A DNA stretch of 35,914 nucleotides, from the NCBI GenBank assembly GCA_049999725.1, contig JBNGIS010011154.1, positions 1 through 35,914 on the forward strand. Direction: 5' to 3'. Position numbers and translations under genes: made by a program. This DNA is from Haplomitrium mnioides. Taxonomy: Eukaryota; Marchantiophyta; Haplomitriopsida; Calobryales. Shown in pieces: positions 1 through 9,529 of the stretch. The notes under the pieces are model-generated. The model was not told where the DNA came from, searched no databases, and worked only from the letters and a program-made list of their open reading frames with translations. Numbering within the stretch: the first letter of the stretch is position 1; the number at the start of each line of letters is the position of its first letter.

Positions 1-743
1 ATTGCAGATTCATGAGGAGCAGTTTGAGGAAGGAACAAGGATTGGGAGTTAGAGTTGATTGGTGAATGTTTTGCAGGTTTGCAATTGAAGAAAGCAGTCA
101 GGTAGCATTAGAGGAGTGCATGTCAGGAGGTGCCTGAGTGTGTCCTGCTGGTGGGCTTGGGTTCTGAGTTCCAAGTTGTAAGTCTGTGGGAGGTTTAGTG
201 GCAAATCAATTCTGCTTTAAGTTCTGTTCTGTTCTGTTCTGTTCTGTGTTTGTTAGATTTTTAAGGAGAGAACCTTCTGTGGTCAATCAGTCAATGGATA
301 CTGGTTGGTGGGTTGCAGTAGAGCAAGGAGTGCTCAGGATTGTGTGTGCCTATGGAATAGGTGGGCATTTCAACAAATAAACAGAGTAGTGGGTGGTTGG
401 AGGAACAACAATTGGATGTGAGATCAAGAGGGTCATTCCATAGCTGAGTTCTCAACATCGAAGCTCTGGGATATATTGGGTTGGAGTGGCTTGAGTATCT
501 AGTTTGAGGGAAGTGAGATGTTGTAATGAAGGTAGGCACTGGAGTGTTGGTTTGAGAGTTCCTAGCAAGTTGGGGAACTTGTTGCTTGTGAATTTCTCTG
601 ATTCAGCTTCTGTTTAAAATCAGCCTGTACAACAGCTTTCTTATCCTGGAAGTGTCAGTCATACAATTTGAGTAATTCTTGGCTTTTGTTCTATTATAGT
701 AGTAGTAGTTTTTGTGTTTGGTTTTGTGGAGAAAGGTTGTCAG
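1..743. other. Unassigned sequence left of scaffold gap
   Basis: I recognise no gene, RNA or element here. Reading frames on both strands are short and without familiar motifs. The stretch is G- and T-rich on the plus strand and carries a pentanucleotide repeat at 221-247. It ends at a run of exactly 100 N, so it may not be contiguous with the retrotransposon that follows. Confidence 0.6.
221..247 (+). repeat. (GTTCT)n microsatellite
   Basis: Five uninterrupted GTTCT units followed by a partial unit are read directly. Slippage repeat; no function inferred. Confidence 0.9.
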
Positions 744-843
744 NNNNNNNNNNNNNNNNNNNNNNNNNNNNNNNNNNNNNNNNNNNNNNNNNNNNNNNNN
801 NNNNNNNNNNNNNNNNNNNNNNNNNNNNNNNNNNNNNNNNNNN
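744..843. other. Assembly gap of 100 N
   Basis: A run of exactly 100 N, the usual placeholder for a gap of unknown size. It lies just outside the point where the left LTR stops matching the right LTR (about 888), so the outer part of this LTR and the target-site duplication are probably lost in the gap. Confidence 0.97.
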
Positions 844-887
844 GGTTGTTGTTTTTTTGGGGTTGGAGTGCTGCTGCTGTGCTACGA

Positions 888-1477
888 CACGGGGCCTTCC
901 GAGGACTCCACCTTTCCGCTCGGATTCGTGGACTCAAATGGAAGGAATCGATCAGCCCATGCAAGGCGCGCTCCTGCTTGCGGGATCAAGGCGTCCCTCT
1001 TCCCTGGCCTTGCTCGCCCTCGTGACGATCTTACCTTCTCATTTCTCTCCTTGAACCTTGCTTCCCGATTTGTGGTCGCTGTAGGACCTCTGCGATCTGT
1101 CTTTCTTCGGAGTGCCTTCGGGTTTCATCGTTGTGGATCCGTTCCTCTTCCTCCTGCAATTGCTTCGTCACAGGTGGCGGCTCTCTTCCTTCTCCCCAGG
1201 CTCCAATCCTCGCATCCTCCTGAGGCCCACGGATTCTCGCTGGCCTGCTTCGAATATTGAAAAGTGGCCCCTCCTCTGGCTAGCGATCCTGATTCCTTCC
1301 TCCTCTCTTCCGCCATGACCTTGTTTCCCTCCTAGAACTCATGCGCCCTGCTCTTAGTAGCTGTTTGAGGGTACTTCGTGGCTCCTAAGAGGCCCTCACA
1401 CTTGCCAAAGCTTATTGTGTCGCTGATGCTTCTGATTTCTTGCATTTTGCTTGAGTGCTCCAAAGCACCGACTGACA
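888..1477 (-). repeat. 3' LTR, U3 portion, truncated at the gap side
   Basis: This segment matches 11755-12341 nearly base for base, including a shared run around the TGTTTGAGGGTACTTCGTGG box near 1360. The minus-strand start is TGTCAG at 1477. Similarity is lost at about 888, where 844-887 is unrelated sequence next to the gap. Only the U3-proximal part is therefore present. A minus-strand reading frame is open in both LTR copies (1125-1316 and 11884-12180), but it looks like an LTR shadow. Confidence 0.85.
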
Positions 1478-1480
1478 TAA

Positions 1481-1490
1481 CTCCCCCTTC
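1481..1490 (-). other. Polypurine tract
   Basis: On the minus strand GAAGGGGGAG lies three bases before the 3' LTR start TGTCAG. This is the expected position and composition for the plus-strand DNA primer of an LTR retrotransposon. It fixes the element's orientation as minus. Confidence 0.8.
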
Positions 1491-1634
1491 AAGTGTGACG
1501 CGTCCCCGCGAACACACTTCTTCTCCCTCAATTTTTTGGTGCCTCTACTGCTGGTTGTTGGCTCGACTCTGTCTCTCCTGCAAAACAACCCCACAAAACA
1601 CCCCCCCCCTCCCAACAAAACACACACAAACAAC

Positions 1635-2558
1635 TTACTTGCGGTTGCTGGACACTCTTGATGGGATCATAGTTGGGCCCTCTTTTTTCCTTTGATCCTT
1701 ATACCCCTTCCATTTGTCGAGGTGCCCCCTGGTGTCTCCACCCTTGGCCCCATCTGCCACTGATTTCCACTGGTGCTCTGGTCTGTTGTAGGCTGAGAAT
1801 TTACTTTGGTGGATAGACTTCACACCCTCCTCCAACAGATCCCCCTCTGTTGCTTCACTCAGCACTTGTACCCAATAGTGGTACTTTGAGTCCTCTTCTT
1901 CCTCGGACCACACACTGTCATACTCTGCCTCAGGCTGCGTTTCCCCCAAGTGAGGAATTGGACCATAGTGCATTGTCGTTTTGTCGGGGCCGAACACCAA
2001 TGTGGAGTTCCCCTAGTTGTTCATTACTCTGGCCCCATACAACCATGGCCTTCCTATCAACACCGGGTAAGGAGAAGCTCTAGCGGGTCACATTACCAGA
2101 TAATTCAGTTTGAACTCTTTTCCCCCTATGAAGGTTGGGATTTGAAGAAGAGAGCCCAGTGGCTTTACTCGTGACCCATCTACCAGCCTCATGATCCTGG
2201 CTGTAGGCTGGAACTCCGTGAATCCCAGCTTGTGCACTATCTCCTCTACCATAATGTTGACTCTTGCCCCTCCATCTACAGGCACTAAAGACAGTGTGCA
2301 CCCCACGATCTGGATGTCGATCTCCAGGGCCCCCTTGTCTTCACAGATTAGCTGCATGTCTGCTGGAGCTCCCACCTTGGGCAGCCTCTTCCTCCTCTTC
2401 GCACCCATCAACAATTCACGGAGCTGTCTCCGGTACAGTGGGCTGTCCTTGAGGAGTTGGCCTACTGTGGCCGTGACAGAACAATTTCTTATGTCCGCTT
2501 GAATGATGTAGGGGCTGGGCTTCACCCCCTCTTCTGCAGCTGCAATCCTCTCCTGCAC
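1635..2558 (-). pseudogene. Retropepsin-like (aspartic protease) region and acidic tail
   Basis: The first part (2558-2088) contains LVPVDGGARVNIM, matching the D-[ST/G]-G plus hydrophobic segment of retropepsin-like domains in plant LTR elements, and further on RLVDGSRVKPLG. After a stop at about 2086 the same type of sequence continues with VLIGRPWLYGA, the usual C-terminal GRPWL motif. A second stop (TAG) follows near 2010. The remaining tail (2000-1635) is acidic and then basic and ends at a normal stop. The tail is followed only by about 140 bp, the polypurine tract and the LTR, so no reverse transcriptase was ever downstream in this copy. Family knowledge: such proteases cleave the gag polyprotein. 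In-frame stops mean this copy is not functional. Confidence 0.75.
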
Positions 2559-2663
2559 CTCTTAGATCCCTCCCTGCTTCTTCCTGACTTCCTTGAGGGT
2601 CTCCTCAACTGCCTGCTCTTGTGCTAGAGCCTCCAAAGCCTCCAACTGCTTCCTCACCTGGTC

Positions 2664-3453
2664 CTACTGCTCCGGGTAGAACCATTTCGGGTTATCCCGC
2701 CGATAATCAGAATCATCCCGAGGTGGGGTCGCTCGAGCCACTTCCTTCTCAACTCTTTTCTCAGCCTTCCTCTGGCCTCTCTTTTTGGCCTTGGTCCCTG
2801 CCCTGGTGATCACCCTGAAACAATCATCCGAAGTTGGAGTCTCCCAGCCTGGCAATTCAGCTTCCTCGTCCATGTCTAGAGTGATCAGATTGACATTTGA
2901 GGGGGGAGGAGGATTCGTGTTGGGTCTTGGAGGAACATCGGGTCTTTGGTTCGGACAATTCACCGCCACATGCCCCTCCGTTTTGCATTGGACGCACAAG
3001 GAAGGTGGTTGGCCATAACCGCTCTTCCGTGGCTCCGGACAGCTTGATGAAATGTGGCCAGGCTGGCCACAATTCCAACAGACCATGATGGTGGTCCTAG
3101 GTGGCCGCAGGGCAGCCCACTGATTTACCGGTCATGCGTTCCCTCCTGCAGGCCTGCTCAGACTTGTTCGAGGTCCCCCACTGATCTGATATACTACGTC
3201 TGGGGCCTCCTCCATGGCATACTCCACTTCCTGATGTACTCCGGTGCTTCTTCCCTCACATAGTGCACAACATTCGTGTCGTTTGGACATTCCTAGGGGG
3301 AATGTCCGTGCTGCTTGCATCTGACGCACCAAACACCAACTCTTCTGGTTGGTAGGGGCATGCCCTCCAGCTTATTTCCTGCCAAGAGTATGTTCATCGC
3401 CTCCATCTTGGCGTTCAGCTCCTCAATTCGATCCCTCTCCCCAGACTTTCTAC
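2664..3453 (-). pseudogene. Gag C-terminal part with three CCHC zinc knuckles
   Basis: Three C-X2-C-X4-H-X4-C knuckles are visible on the minus strand. The first, CVRCKQHGHSP-stop-EC, is near 3310 and is broken by a TAG in the position before the last Cys pair. The second, CWNCGQPGHISSSC, is at about 3080-3040. The third, CVQCKTEGHVAVNC, is at about 2990-2950. Proline- and charge-rich sequence and a Lys/Arg-rich patch follow. The frame differs by one from that of the upstream gag core, with a shift near 3500, and there are further stops (TAG near 3190, TGA near 3165). Nucleocapsid zinc knuckles bind the element's RNA during packaging. Three knuckles is more than the one or two commonly seen in plant Ty3-type gags. 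Confidence 0.75.
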
Positions 3454-4257
3454 TCACCTCAGGTTCGGGTTCAGCTTTCTTGTATCTTCCTTTGCTGGCA
3501 CCCTTGCGATGACTGCTTCTTCCTTTGCCTGCTTCTTCTTTTTCAAGCCCTTCTTCTTCTTTTTCTTCCTGGATGACTGGTCCTCCTCTGAGCTGCTGCT
3601 GCTGGACTCATTCTCGCTTTCCGAGGAGGACTCGAAACTCTGATCCGTCTCCTCATCACTGTCCGATGTGTCTGAGGAATCGTCAGAGTCATACTTGGAC
3701 CTTGCCTTTCTGCGGGAACTGGTGGTAGCAACCTTCACATGGGATCTTGCTGCATTTACTGCATTCTCGAGAGTTTGTGGATCTGTTTGGTGCATCCAGG
3801 TCCCAATCCCTCTGAGGAGCGCTGCTAGGAACCACGCTGTGAGCATTCCGTTTGTGGTTGGAGGGTTCAGCTTTCTCGCCACCTTCTTGAAACGTTGGAG
3901 AAACCTCCTCACAAACTCTTTCTTCTTCATCATGAGCTGACCCATCTTGATCAACGCCTTAGTTTCTTCCCCAATCCTACAGAACTCCGTCGTGAAGGCC
4001 GCCTTGAATGCATGCCAGTCCATTTTGACATTGTCTGGCAGGTCTTTGTACCAGGGCTAGGCCTCTCCTTTCAACACTGCCGACAGGATTCCAAGCTTCA
4101 CATGGGCTTCCCCATTTGCCGCTGCAGTGTTCTCAAGGTCATCCAGCCACGCATCTGGGTCATCATTCGGGCGTCCCTTGAAGGACTTGTATTTGAACCT
4201 TCCCCGAAGCCCAAAAGGTGGTAGTGGGTTGGTGTTGTGACAAGAAGTGCAGAGCAT
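3454..4257 (-). pseudogene. Gag capsid domain (Retrotrans_gag type)
   Basis: Translation from the ATG at 4257 gives a short Cys-containing leader, then FKGRPNDDPDAWLDDLEN, WYKDLPDNV, FKAAFTTEFCRIGEE and FVRRFLQRFKKVARKL, the typical capsid-like pattern of retrotransposon gag. One in-frame TAG lies between GEA and PWYKDL (near 4058); the frame continues unchanged on both sides. The C-terminal third (about 3690-3540) is low complexity: runs of Ser, Asp and Glu followed by poly-Lys, a composition seen in RNA- or chromatin-binding linkers. A frameshift near 3500 separates it from the zinc knuckles. The longer open frame begins with GTG at 4281; I prefer the ATG at 4257. Confidence 0.78.
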
Positions 4258-4278
4258 AGGGGGAGGAGCTCTGCACTT
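4245..4278. promoter_or_regulatory. Perfect 11-bp hairpin at the gag start codon
   Basis: AAGTGCAGAGC (4245-4255) and GCTCTGCACTT (4268-4278) are perfect inverted repeats separated by 12 bases. On the minus strand the gag ATG straddles the 3' edge of the loop and the first base of the second arm. A stem here could act in RNA packaging or initiation control, as leader stems do in retroelements. The stem is seen; the role is inference. Confidence 0.55.
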
Positions 4279-4281
4279 CAC

Positions 4282-5989
4282 TGAAACTTACATACATGTA
4301 ACAAACAACATAACATACCACATCTGAGAGAGAAGGCGGATGAATACAAGTAACATGACAAATAACTGAAAGGTAATAAATTTGTCTTTATATATTTTGT
4401 GTCATACTCCAAGGTCTACCCCCACAATTGGGTGTCGCAATTTACCCAACTACTATCAAGATCTCTACCATCCATATCTTCCTAACTCCATATCTTCAGA
4501 AATCCCACCTACAAACTACTTCAGCTGCATTCCGTGCGGTCTTCACCTTGTGGAGTCAACACAACGCTTTCGACCATTTAGCCTCATCATGTATGGCAGT
4601 GACAAGCTGCCACAACTCCTTGCTGGTGTCATCAGTTCCCAACAGCAGGTTTCGATCAAATGACCTTCATGCTGAGTTTCTGCCACTCTCCGGAGGTAAC
4701 GGGAAAACTCAGCCATGATGATGCCTTGCACTTCACACCTTTCTCTCCACTCCAACTTCCACAAATAACAATTACTACACACTACTCTGCCATCATCTAC
4801 AGGGTATACTTCTGATCTGATCTCCCTGCAGCCTCCAACAAAATCACAAAACAGAACTGGCCTAGTGCTGTCTCTCTTTTTAATTTTCTCAGATCTCCAT
4901 TCCTAGGCCAGACCTGCAACAACACTTCTAACAGAAAACTTACACAATCCACAATCCCTTACCATCATCCTCTTCCACATTCTTCATGCCTGATTCTGTC
5001 TTCCTGAACCTCTTCACTGCTGCAGCCTTGACACTCTGGTTTTTTGCTCCTGAACCTTGATCTGCTAATCCTTCTCAGCTCTCCCAATTGACACACATAC
5101 CTCCACTACAGTTTGGGGGACTTCCTCATAAGAGTCAGCAGGAGGCAGGTCCTCTATAGATTGACAGATCTCGGACGTTCCACCAATTTCTTCAGGCTTG
5201 CATAAGGCTCTCCAGTGTAGTGCCTCGCAGAACAGTCTCCACTTTCTTGACCTTCCAGTTTTGAGCACACCATTACCAGATAACACATGAATGGCACAGT
5301 TCTTCTTGAATACAAGCCACTGGTAGTTCTCCCCTTCTTCACCTTGTCCAATCCACACATTGCCAATATCTTTCAAAGGCTACCAGTAATAAGAACCCAG
5401 AATTAAACTACCTTTGTGGATGAAGGATCCTGACCGACCAAACTTTAACGAATTTCCTCCAGACTTGATTTGGTTTGACAACACCTTCTGTCAAAAAGTT
5501 GGCTCAGGAACCAGCCTTATACTTCATTACATATGAATTCACCTTATACTTTAGAGCTTCACAGCCTAGTAGTGTTTCTATATCCTCCTTCTCAAACCAG
5601 CCTTCATACAGATTCTGGTTCTTAGGATGATGAGAAATGGTCGGCGCTCCCAAAATAGGTCATGAAATCATTCCACGCTTAAAGGAAACATAAGCCACTC
5701 CAAAAACTGCTTCATAGCACAGGGAGCTGGTTCTCTTGCAATTGCTAGCCCATCTTCTACTCCAAATTTGCGACCTCCACGTCAAGAACAAACAAGAGAC
5801 TCCTCCCACAACCGGATACTCAGGCAGCAGCGTCCATCTCCCACAATCTTCTGCCTTCCACCAATGAATTGTAGAGGCCACACAAAAATCTACCTCTGCC
5901 CAAAGGTCTCCATTGTCAATTTCTTTGACCACCATCACTTGTAGAATCGTGGCTCTCAACGGAGTGCCAAAATTGGTACTGCTCTGGAG
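4282..5989 (-). other. Leader segment without recognised gene
   Basis: Between gag and the host fragments. Minus-strand stretches that look like decayed coding sequence exist at 5660-5992, 5065-5376 and 4543-4782 (with IHDEAKWSKALC in another frame near 4590), but I cannot place them in any family. A TATA-like TATATAAAG on the minus strand lies near 4390, about 130 bases before the gag ATG. Given the neighbouring fragments these may be further captured pieces; that is inference. Confidence 0.45.
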
Positions 5990-6165
5990 CATAGTGACGG
6001 ACCTCGGTGATTTCTGAAGCCATCAAAAATCTTGGTGGTGATGGCCCGTCTCTGTCTCTCGCATAGCTTAGTCTTTTTCTTCTCGCTAGCACTAAGTATT
6101 GCCATATCTCGATCTCTGTCCTCGGAATCCTTGCCTTGGTCACCGCCTCCTCATTCCTTTTCGTA
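5990..6165 (-). pseudogene. BZR1-type DNA-binding domain fragment (BAM7/8- or BES1-like)
   Basis: One minus-strand frame reads EKKTKLCERQRRAITTKIFDGFRNH, here split as KTKLCERQRRAITTKIF and DGFRNHRG. This matches the basic helix-loop-helix-like start of the BZR1 domain (usual form KLRERQRRAITAKIFAGLR) found in BES1/BZR1 factors and in the N-terminus of nuclear beta-amylase-like proteins; the threonine-lysine form is closer to the latter. The domain normally continues with a GNYxLPxRAD segment, which is only faintly present (SLCSRA). The frame is short, lacks a start and is flanked directly by the phytochrome fragment. It is a captured, decayed gene piece. Confidence 0.6.
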
Positions 6166-6214
6166 GAACTTGGCCAACTCTAGGAAATTACAGCGTAGCA
6201 AGAAAAAACGCAGA

Positions 6215-6461
6215 CCTCCTCTTCCCCTTGCAAGCCCAAATAGAGTAGTCTCTCAACAGTTTGAATAGACTCATCAAGGACAAGATCTTTCACAAGTGAC
6301 TGCCCATAGCCTCCCCCACTGGACGCCCAGTCAGCTCAGCTACCTTGGCATTCCAACCATTTATGAAACCACTAGAGTCCACAGCTAAAATTGGTGCATT
6401 TGTTGTTTCTATTAACCTCATCATCCCGTTTGCAACTATGCTCAGCTCATCCCTGCAGTTT
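6215..6461 (-). pseudogene. Phytochrome hinge and PAS-A fragment
   Basis: Two minus-strand frames joined by one frameshift read [52 protein letters not shown], then [19 protein letters not shown] and GLQGEEE. This is the start of the output module of plant phytochromes: the hinge after the PHY domain and the first PAS repeat. About 80 codons are present. The fragment begins immediately after the last PPR codon (junction near 6461/6462) and stops at GEEE, within what is normally continuous exon sequence, so the edges do not look like splice sites. No chromophore-binding GAF domain or kinase-like domain is present. A frameshift occurs near 6300 and a short one near 6450. Confidence 0.82.
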
Positions 6462-7151
6462 ACATTTGTTGATATAGTTCCAGTGCTCTCTGCCCTTGTC
6501 CACTATTTACATATCCAGCTAGCATGGCACCCCAAGAGACCACACTACGAGTAGGTATTTTGTGGAATACTCTCTCTGCATCACCTATGCTGTGACATTT
6601 GGCATACATGTCCACAAGGCAATTGGCCACAAGCACATTAGATTCAACACCAATTGCAATGGTGTGTCTATGTACTCGCCTGCCTTCATCTAGGGCTGCT
6701 ACTCTGGCACACGCATTGAGGACTTTGACAAAAATACCTGCATCAGGCTTCACATTTTCTCTTTCCATTTGATGATACAGTTCCAGTGCATCTTCTCCCC
6801 GATCAGATTTCATGCATCTCGAAAGCATAGCATTCCAAGAATAAAGACTCTTAGAAACCAAACCTAGTGTCATGGATGCTAGTTCTGTTTTAACCCATGA
6901 GGGATTTTTTCTCCCAATCATCCACAGTCCTACTCCTGTCTTCTTATGCCGGAAATCTTATCCTCGGTGTGATCCCACCATTGTGAAGGATTTGAGAAAA
7001 ACTTCTGCCACAATTCCTCCATCTTATTATGCCCATCATGTTGACTGTTGGCCGCAAAGGAGAGCATAGCTGACTCTGTGTCGTCGCGCCATAGTCCATC
7101 CACATACTTTCTTGTAAGTGACTGTAGAACACCCCGATATGCACCAGCCAT
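6462..7151 (-). pseudogene. PLS-class PPR protein fragment with WWD N-terminal motif
   Basis: From the ATG at 7151 the frame gives an N-terminal region with LWQKFFSNPSQWWDH, a motif known from organellar DNA-binding OSB proteins and the N-termini of some seed-free plant PPR proteins. A frameshift and small deletion near 6965 follow; the next frame resumes with DFRHKKTGVGLW and NPSWVKTELASMTLG. Then come about 3.5 pentatricopeptide repeats: YSWNAMLSRCMKSDRGEDAL, FVKVLNACARVAALDEGRRV, ANCLVDMYAKCHSIGDAERV and [17 protein letters not shown]. Such proteins bind organellar RNA, often for editing. The fragment stops after ELYQQM and abuts phytochrome sequence, so the remaining repeats and any E/DYW domain are missing. 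A full gene of this type is usually several times longer. Confidence 0.85.
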
Positions 7152-7207
7152 TGTTTCCCAATAATCAGGCGGTCATTTCCTTCGGGCCTCCAAATTGACT
7201 CAAAAAA

Positions 7208-7576
7208 TCACTTCTTCTCTGCGGACGTAGTGCGGGTGTCGCTTACGTCATGATCATCAGGAAGCTCCTCTATCACCGGACCTCTCCGACCTTCCACAGG
7301 AACATTGATAGAAAATTGACCGAGAAAGCGTGCCTGATGCAAAAGTCCGAACAGAGGTCTAAACATGTTGTCTCTAAAAAAATCACTGCTTCCAAACAGA
7401 CTTCTTGTAGATCCCATAAGCCCACCAAATGGTCGAAACAAGAACGGATCACTCATCATCGAGTTAGTACCAAAGAAATCCGAGAAATCCACCATCTGCC
7501 TTCCAAACGCAAGCGGTTCTAGAAATGACAAACGGATTGAAGGATCGAAAGTTTCCCCCCTCCCGGAAGGTTGCAT
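7208..7576 (-). pseudogene. Plant MLF-like protein, N-terminal exon fragment
   Basis: From the ATG at 7576 the 122-residue frame contains MQPSGRGETFDP, DFSDFFGTNSMMSDPFLFRP, FGGLMGS and, near the C-terminus, RRGPVIEELPDD. Plant proteins related to myeloid leukemia factor show the same order: an M-Q-rich Gly/Arg start, DPFFTRPFGG-like segment, then RGPIIEEL followed by acidic residues. The frame is uninterrupted, the best-preserved of the captured pieces, and ends at TGA 7208. The usual C-terminal part of the family is absent; instead a PPR fragment begins 57 bases further on. Could be a first exon that read into its intron before capture. Confidence 0.62.
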
Positions 7577-7679
7577 CTTACTGTCTACTTTCCCAAGCTC
7601 TTCAAGCTTACTCAACCAATTCCTCTATTTCAAACCCTGACAACGCTTCCACGAAACCTTTCTGAAATCGAATGCGCCA

Positions 7680-7855
7680 CTCGTCTTCACCCTCCTTATC
7701 GAATCAATAAAGCTTAGCTTTCAAGTCTAGCATAACATCTTCATTCTCCTCCCCGGTACTAATAGCAACTTCTTCGAGCTTTACGATGAGAACAATCTGC
7801 GCCCCTGTATCCTCCTCCACAGAAGTGACCGGTTCTTCTTCACTGGTTGCAAAAA
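7680..7855 (-). pseudogene. RanBP1 N-terminal fragment
   Basis: The minus-strand frame reads TSVEEDTGAQIVLIVKLEEV, AISTGEENEDVMLDLKAKLY, stop (TGA), FDKEG. This is the start of the Ran-binding domain of plant RanBP1, normally GAQ-PIVKLEEVxVxTGEEDED-LDLKAKLYRFDKEG. The stop sits exactly where the conserved Arg codon belongs, so a single CGA to TGA change explains it. After FDKEG the sequence leaves the family (no NQWKERG segment). RanBP1 is a cytosolic cofactor for Ran GTP hydrolysis; this fragment lacks most of the domain. Confidence 0.78.
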
Positions 7856-8399
7856 CGATGCACAAGCTTCGCTGCTTCAGCTTGCCGTTTGTCCGTCTCT
7901 CTACGCCATTCGTACAGAAAATCAACTGCCGTCCAAAAATTCACTGCCTTGCAATATGAATCCTCCCACAATGCAAGGCGACCACGATATCTGGTGCGCA
8001 AACCCTTCAACGCTTCTTCCTCCTGCAATGGGCCCTTGCAATGCCGAGATGGTCTCCATCTCTGGTTGCTTTCTCTCTCTCTTACTCCGTCGCACACAGC
8101 GGTCTCGCTACTGCAAGGCATACCCACAAATCTTCCTCTTCGCAGCCTCTCGCTTCTCCCCATTCCTTCTGTGCGTTGGTCATATTGACGACCCTCCTGC
8201 TGGGTACTCAATCTCAAGAACGTCAAGAAACCCACTTCACAATGCAAGAACATCAAGAAACCAACCTCGAACGTACTCAATTGCATGAACCATCAAGAAA
8301 CCAAGCCCATGCTCAAAATGATCATCTGGCACACTCGATCCTTCTCACTGCTTGTTTCTTGCCACCAATCTCTACTCCTTGGAGATCTGGCAACAAAAT
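7856..8399 (-). other. Open minus-strand stretch, unrecognised
   Basis: A minus-strand frame of 148 codons (8286-7840) is open and its second half (ALKGLRTRYRGRLALWEDSY, then AVNFWTAVDFLYEWRRETDK) looks protein-like, with no family I can name. It lies between the RanBP1 and SF3B3 fragments in the same orientation, so it may be a seventh captured piece. An overlapping plus-strand frame (7847-8188) is judged a shadow. Confidence 0.3.
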
Positions 8400-8665
8400 G
8401 TCTCCACCAATGGCCATGTACTGTCCAAGAACAATGTGACGGCAACCTGATTTTTCAAACATTTCTTGACATATTTTCTCCAAACATGTTTTTTCTCACG
8501 CTTATACTCAAGAATAGCAATCTTGCCAGAGTCTGAGCCAACAACAATGTAATCCTTCTGAGAGCCGGTGAAATTGGAACTGCAAAAGTGTTCGAATAGC
8601 CCCAAAGACCTCAATAGACAGAAGAGTTTGGAGCTTTCCAGTGTCATCAATCACTTCAACTTTCT
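8400..8665 (-). pseudogene. Splicing factor SF3B3 (SAP130) N-terminal fragment
   Basis: Three minus-strand frames in succession read DDTGKLQTLLSIEVFGAIRT, then [20 protein letters not shown] and LEYKRE, then ICQEMFEKSGCRHIVLGQYM. Plant SF3B3 has the same colinear order near its N-terminus ([62 protein letters not shown]). Two single-base frameshifts (near 8580 and 8490) break it. SF3B3 is a beta-propeller scaffold of the U2 snRNP SF3b complex and is about 1,200 residues; about 90 are represented here. No intron is seen within the fragment. It is the first captured piece downstream of the 5' LTR. Confidence 0.83.
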
Positions 8666-9485
8666 ATGTCCTGCTTCGAACAAATGACAGAATGGCACTT
8701 CCCTATAGCCAAGAGACGTCATTTTGTTGCTCATCGATGATTCTGCGCATCTCTGTGCTCCACTACAACCTCTTCCACAAGCTTCTTCAATCCCCTATCT
8801 CAGGACCTAACAGTTGGCCATCCCTTCAGTGGCCATTGCCACTTCCACCCAAGGGTTCCTTCCTTCCGCCACTCTTCCTCAACAAACTCAACCCCCAGTT
8901 GCTCTATTTCTCGGGAGTAACCTTCTCACCGACTGACTTGAGTCTCTTGTGCACAAAGTGGTCTCTCTGGTTCGGGTTGGTCTCAGGTTTTTTCAAACCT
9001 TTGGCCCTCCTTCTAGCGCCAAAAATTCATGTCACTCCCTTGTTTCAGGCCTTAACCTTTTCATGCCTTGTTTTGAGTGCAGGGGAGGACAAGTTTCGGG
9101 CTTTCAGGTTCTTTTTTGAGATGGCTCCTTACCAGTTATCGTTTTCAGACCTTAAGGACTTTCCCCTTCCTTATAGTCCTTATGTTCACCACTCACTCTT
9201 CTTGTGTTTGCACTCAACTCATTCATTCAGAACCAGTCCACACTCATCACACCCAGCATTCGTGTAATTCTTTCCATATATTCCAAAGGTCCAAACCTGG
9301 GACCCTGCCACCTTATATGTGCTTGGGGCAGAATAGGTGCTGGTGACCGGCAACACCTGAATAATACAACAAGACTGGACTCCCCCTCTCAGGGTTGTCT
9401 CAGAACTGAAAACAGATTATCCTAGCTATCCTAATGTGATCTAATTCCTAACTATGCCAAAGGATCAGGGATAGAGAGCATTCAC
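8666..9485. other. Leader segment without recognised gene
   Basis: A plus-strand frame of 208 codons (8641-9267) is open but is Ser/Leu/Pro-rich without motifs and is probably chance. Immediately upstream of the SF3B3 match the minus strand continues with MRRIIDEQQNDVSWL and SAILSFVRSRT, each ended by a stop; I cannot assign these. The stretch lies between the proposed primer-binding site and the first host fragment. Confidence 0.4.
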
Positions 9486-9529
9486 CCCCAGGATACCAGA
9501 ACTTGTGTCGAGGGATGGGACTCCCCCTC
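9377..9529. repeat. Duplicated pyrimidine tract GGACTCCCCCTC
   Basis: GGACTCCCCCTC occurs at 9377-9388 and 9518-9529, each followed by a similar AGGNTGTTC-like stretch. On the element's coding strand these are purine tracts (GAGGGGGAGTCC), resembling the 3' polypurine tract. Confidence 0.6.
9486..9498 (-). other. Candidate primer-binding site
   Basis: On the minus strand the sequence reads ACACA, five bases, then TGGTATCCTGGGG. TGGTATC matches the first seven bases of the initiator-Met tRNA primer site used by many plant LTR elements (TGGTATCAGAGC); the next bases do not match. Position just after a possible LTR end (CA) supports it, the poor extension weakens it. Confidence 0.35.

Noticed and set aside
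712-1260. Plus-strand frames running through the N gap
   Set aside because: They are artefacts of translating N and LTR sequence; the real element is on the other strand.
2010-4281. Readthrough or reassigned TAG codons in gag-pro
   Set aside because: Frameshifts are also present, and the neighbouring host fragments are decayed in the same way, so mutation is the simpler cause.
8641-9267. 208-codon plus-strand frame
   Set aside because: Low-complexity Ser/Leu/Pro composition, no motif, opposite to all recognised fragments in the block.
4282-9485. Helitron with defined ends around the gene fragments
   Set aside because: I looked for TC and hairpin-CTRR ends on the minus strand and found no convincing pair; left as an alternative in the findings.
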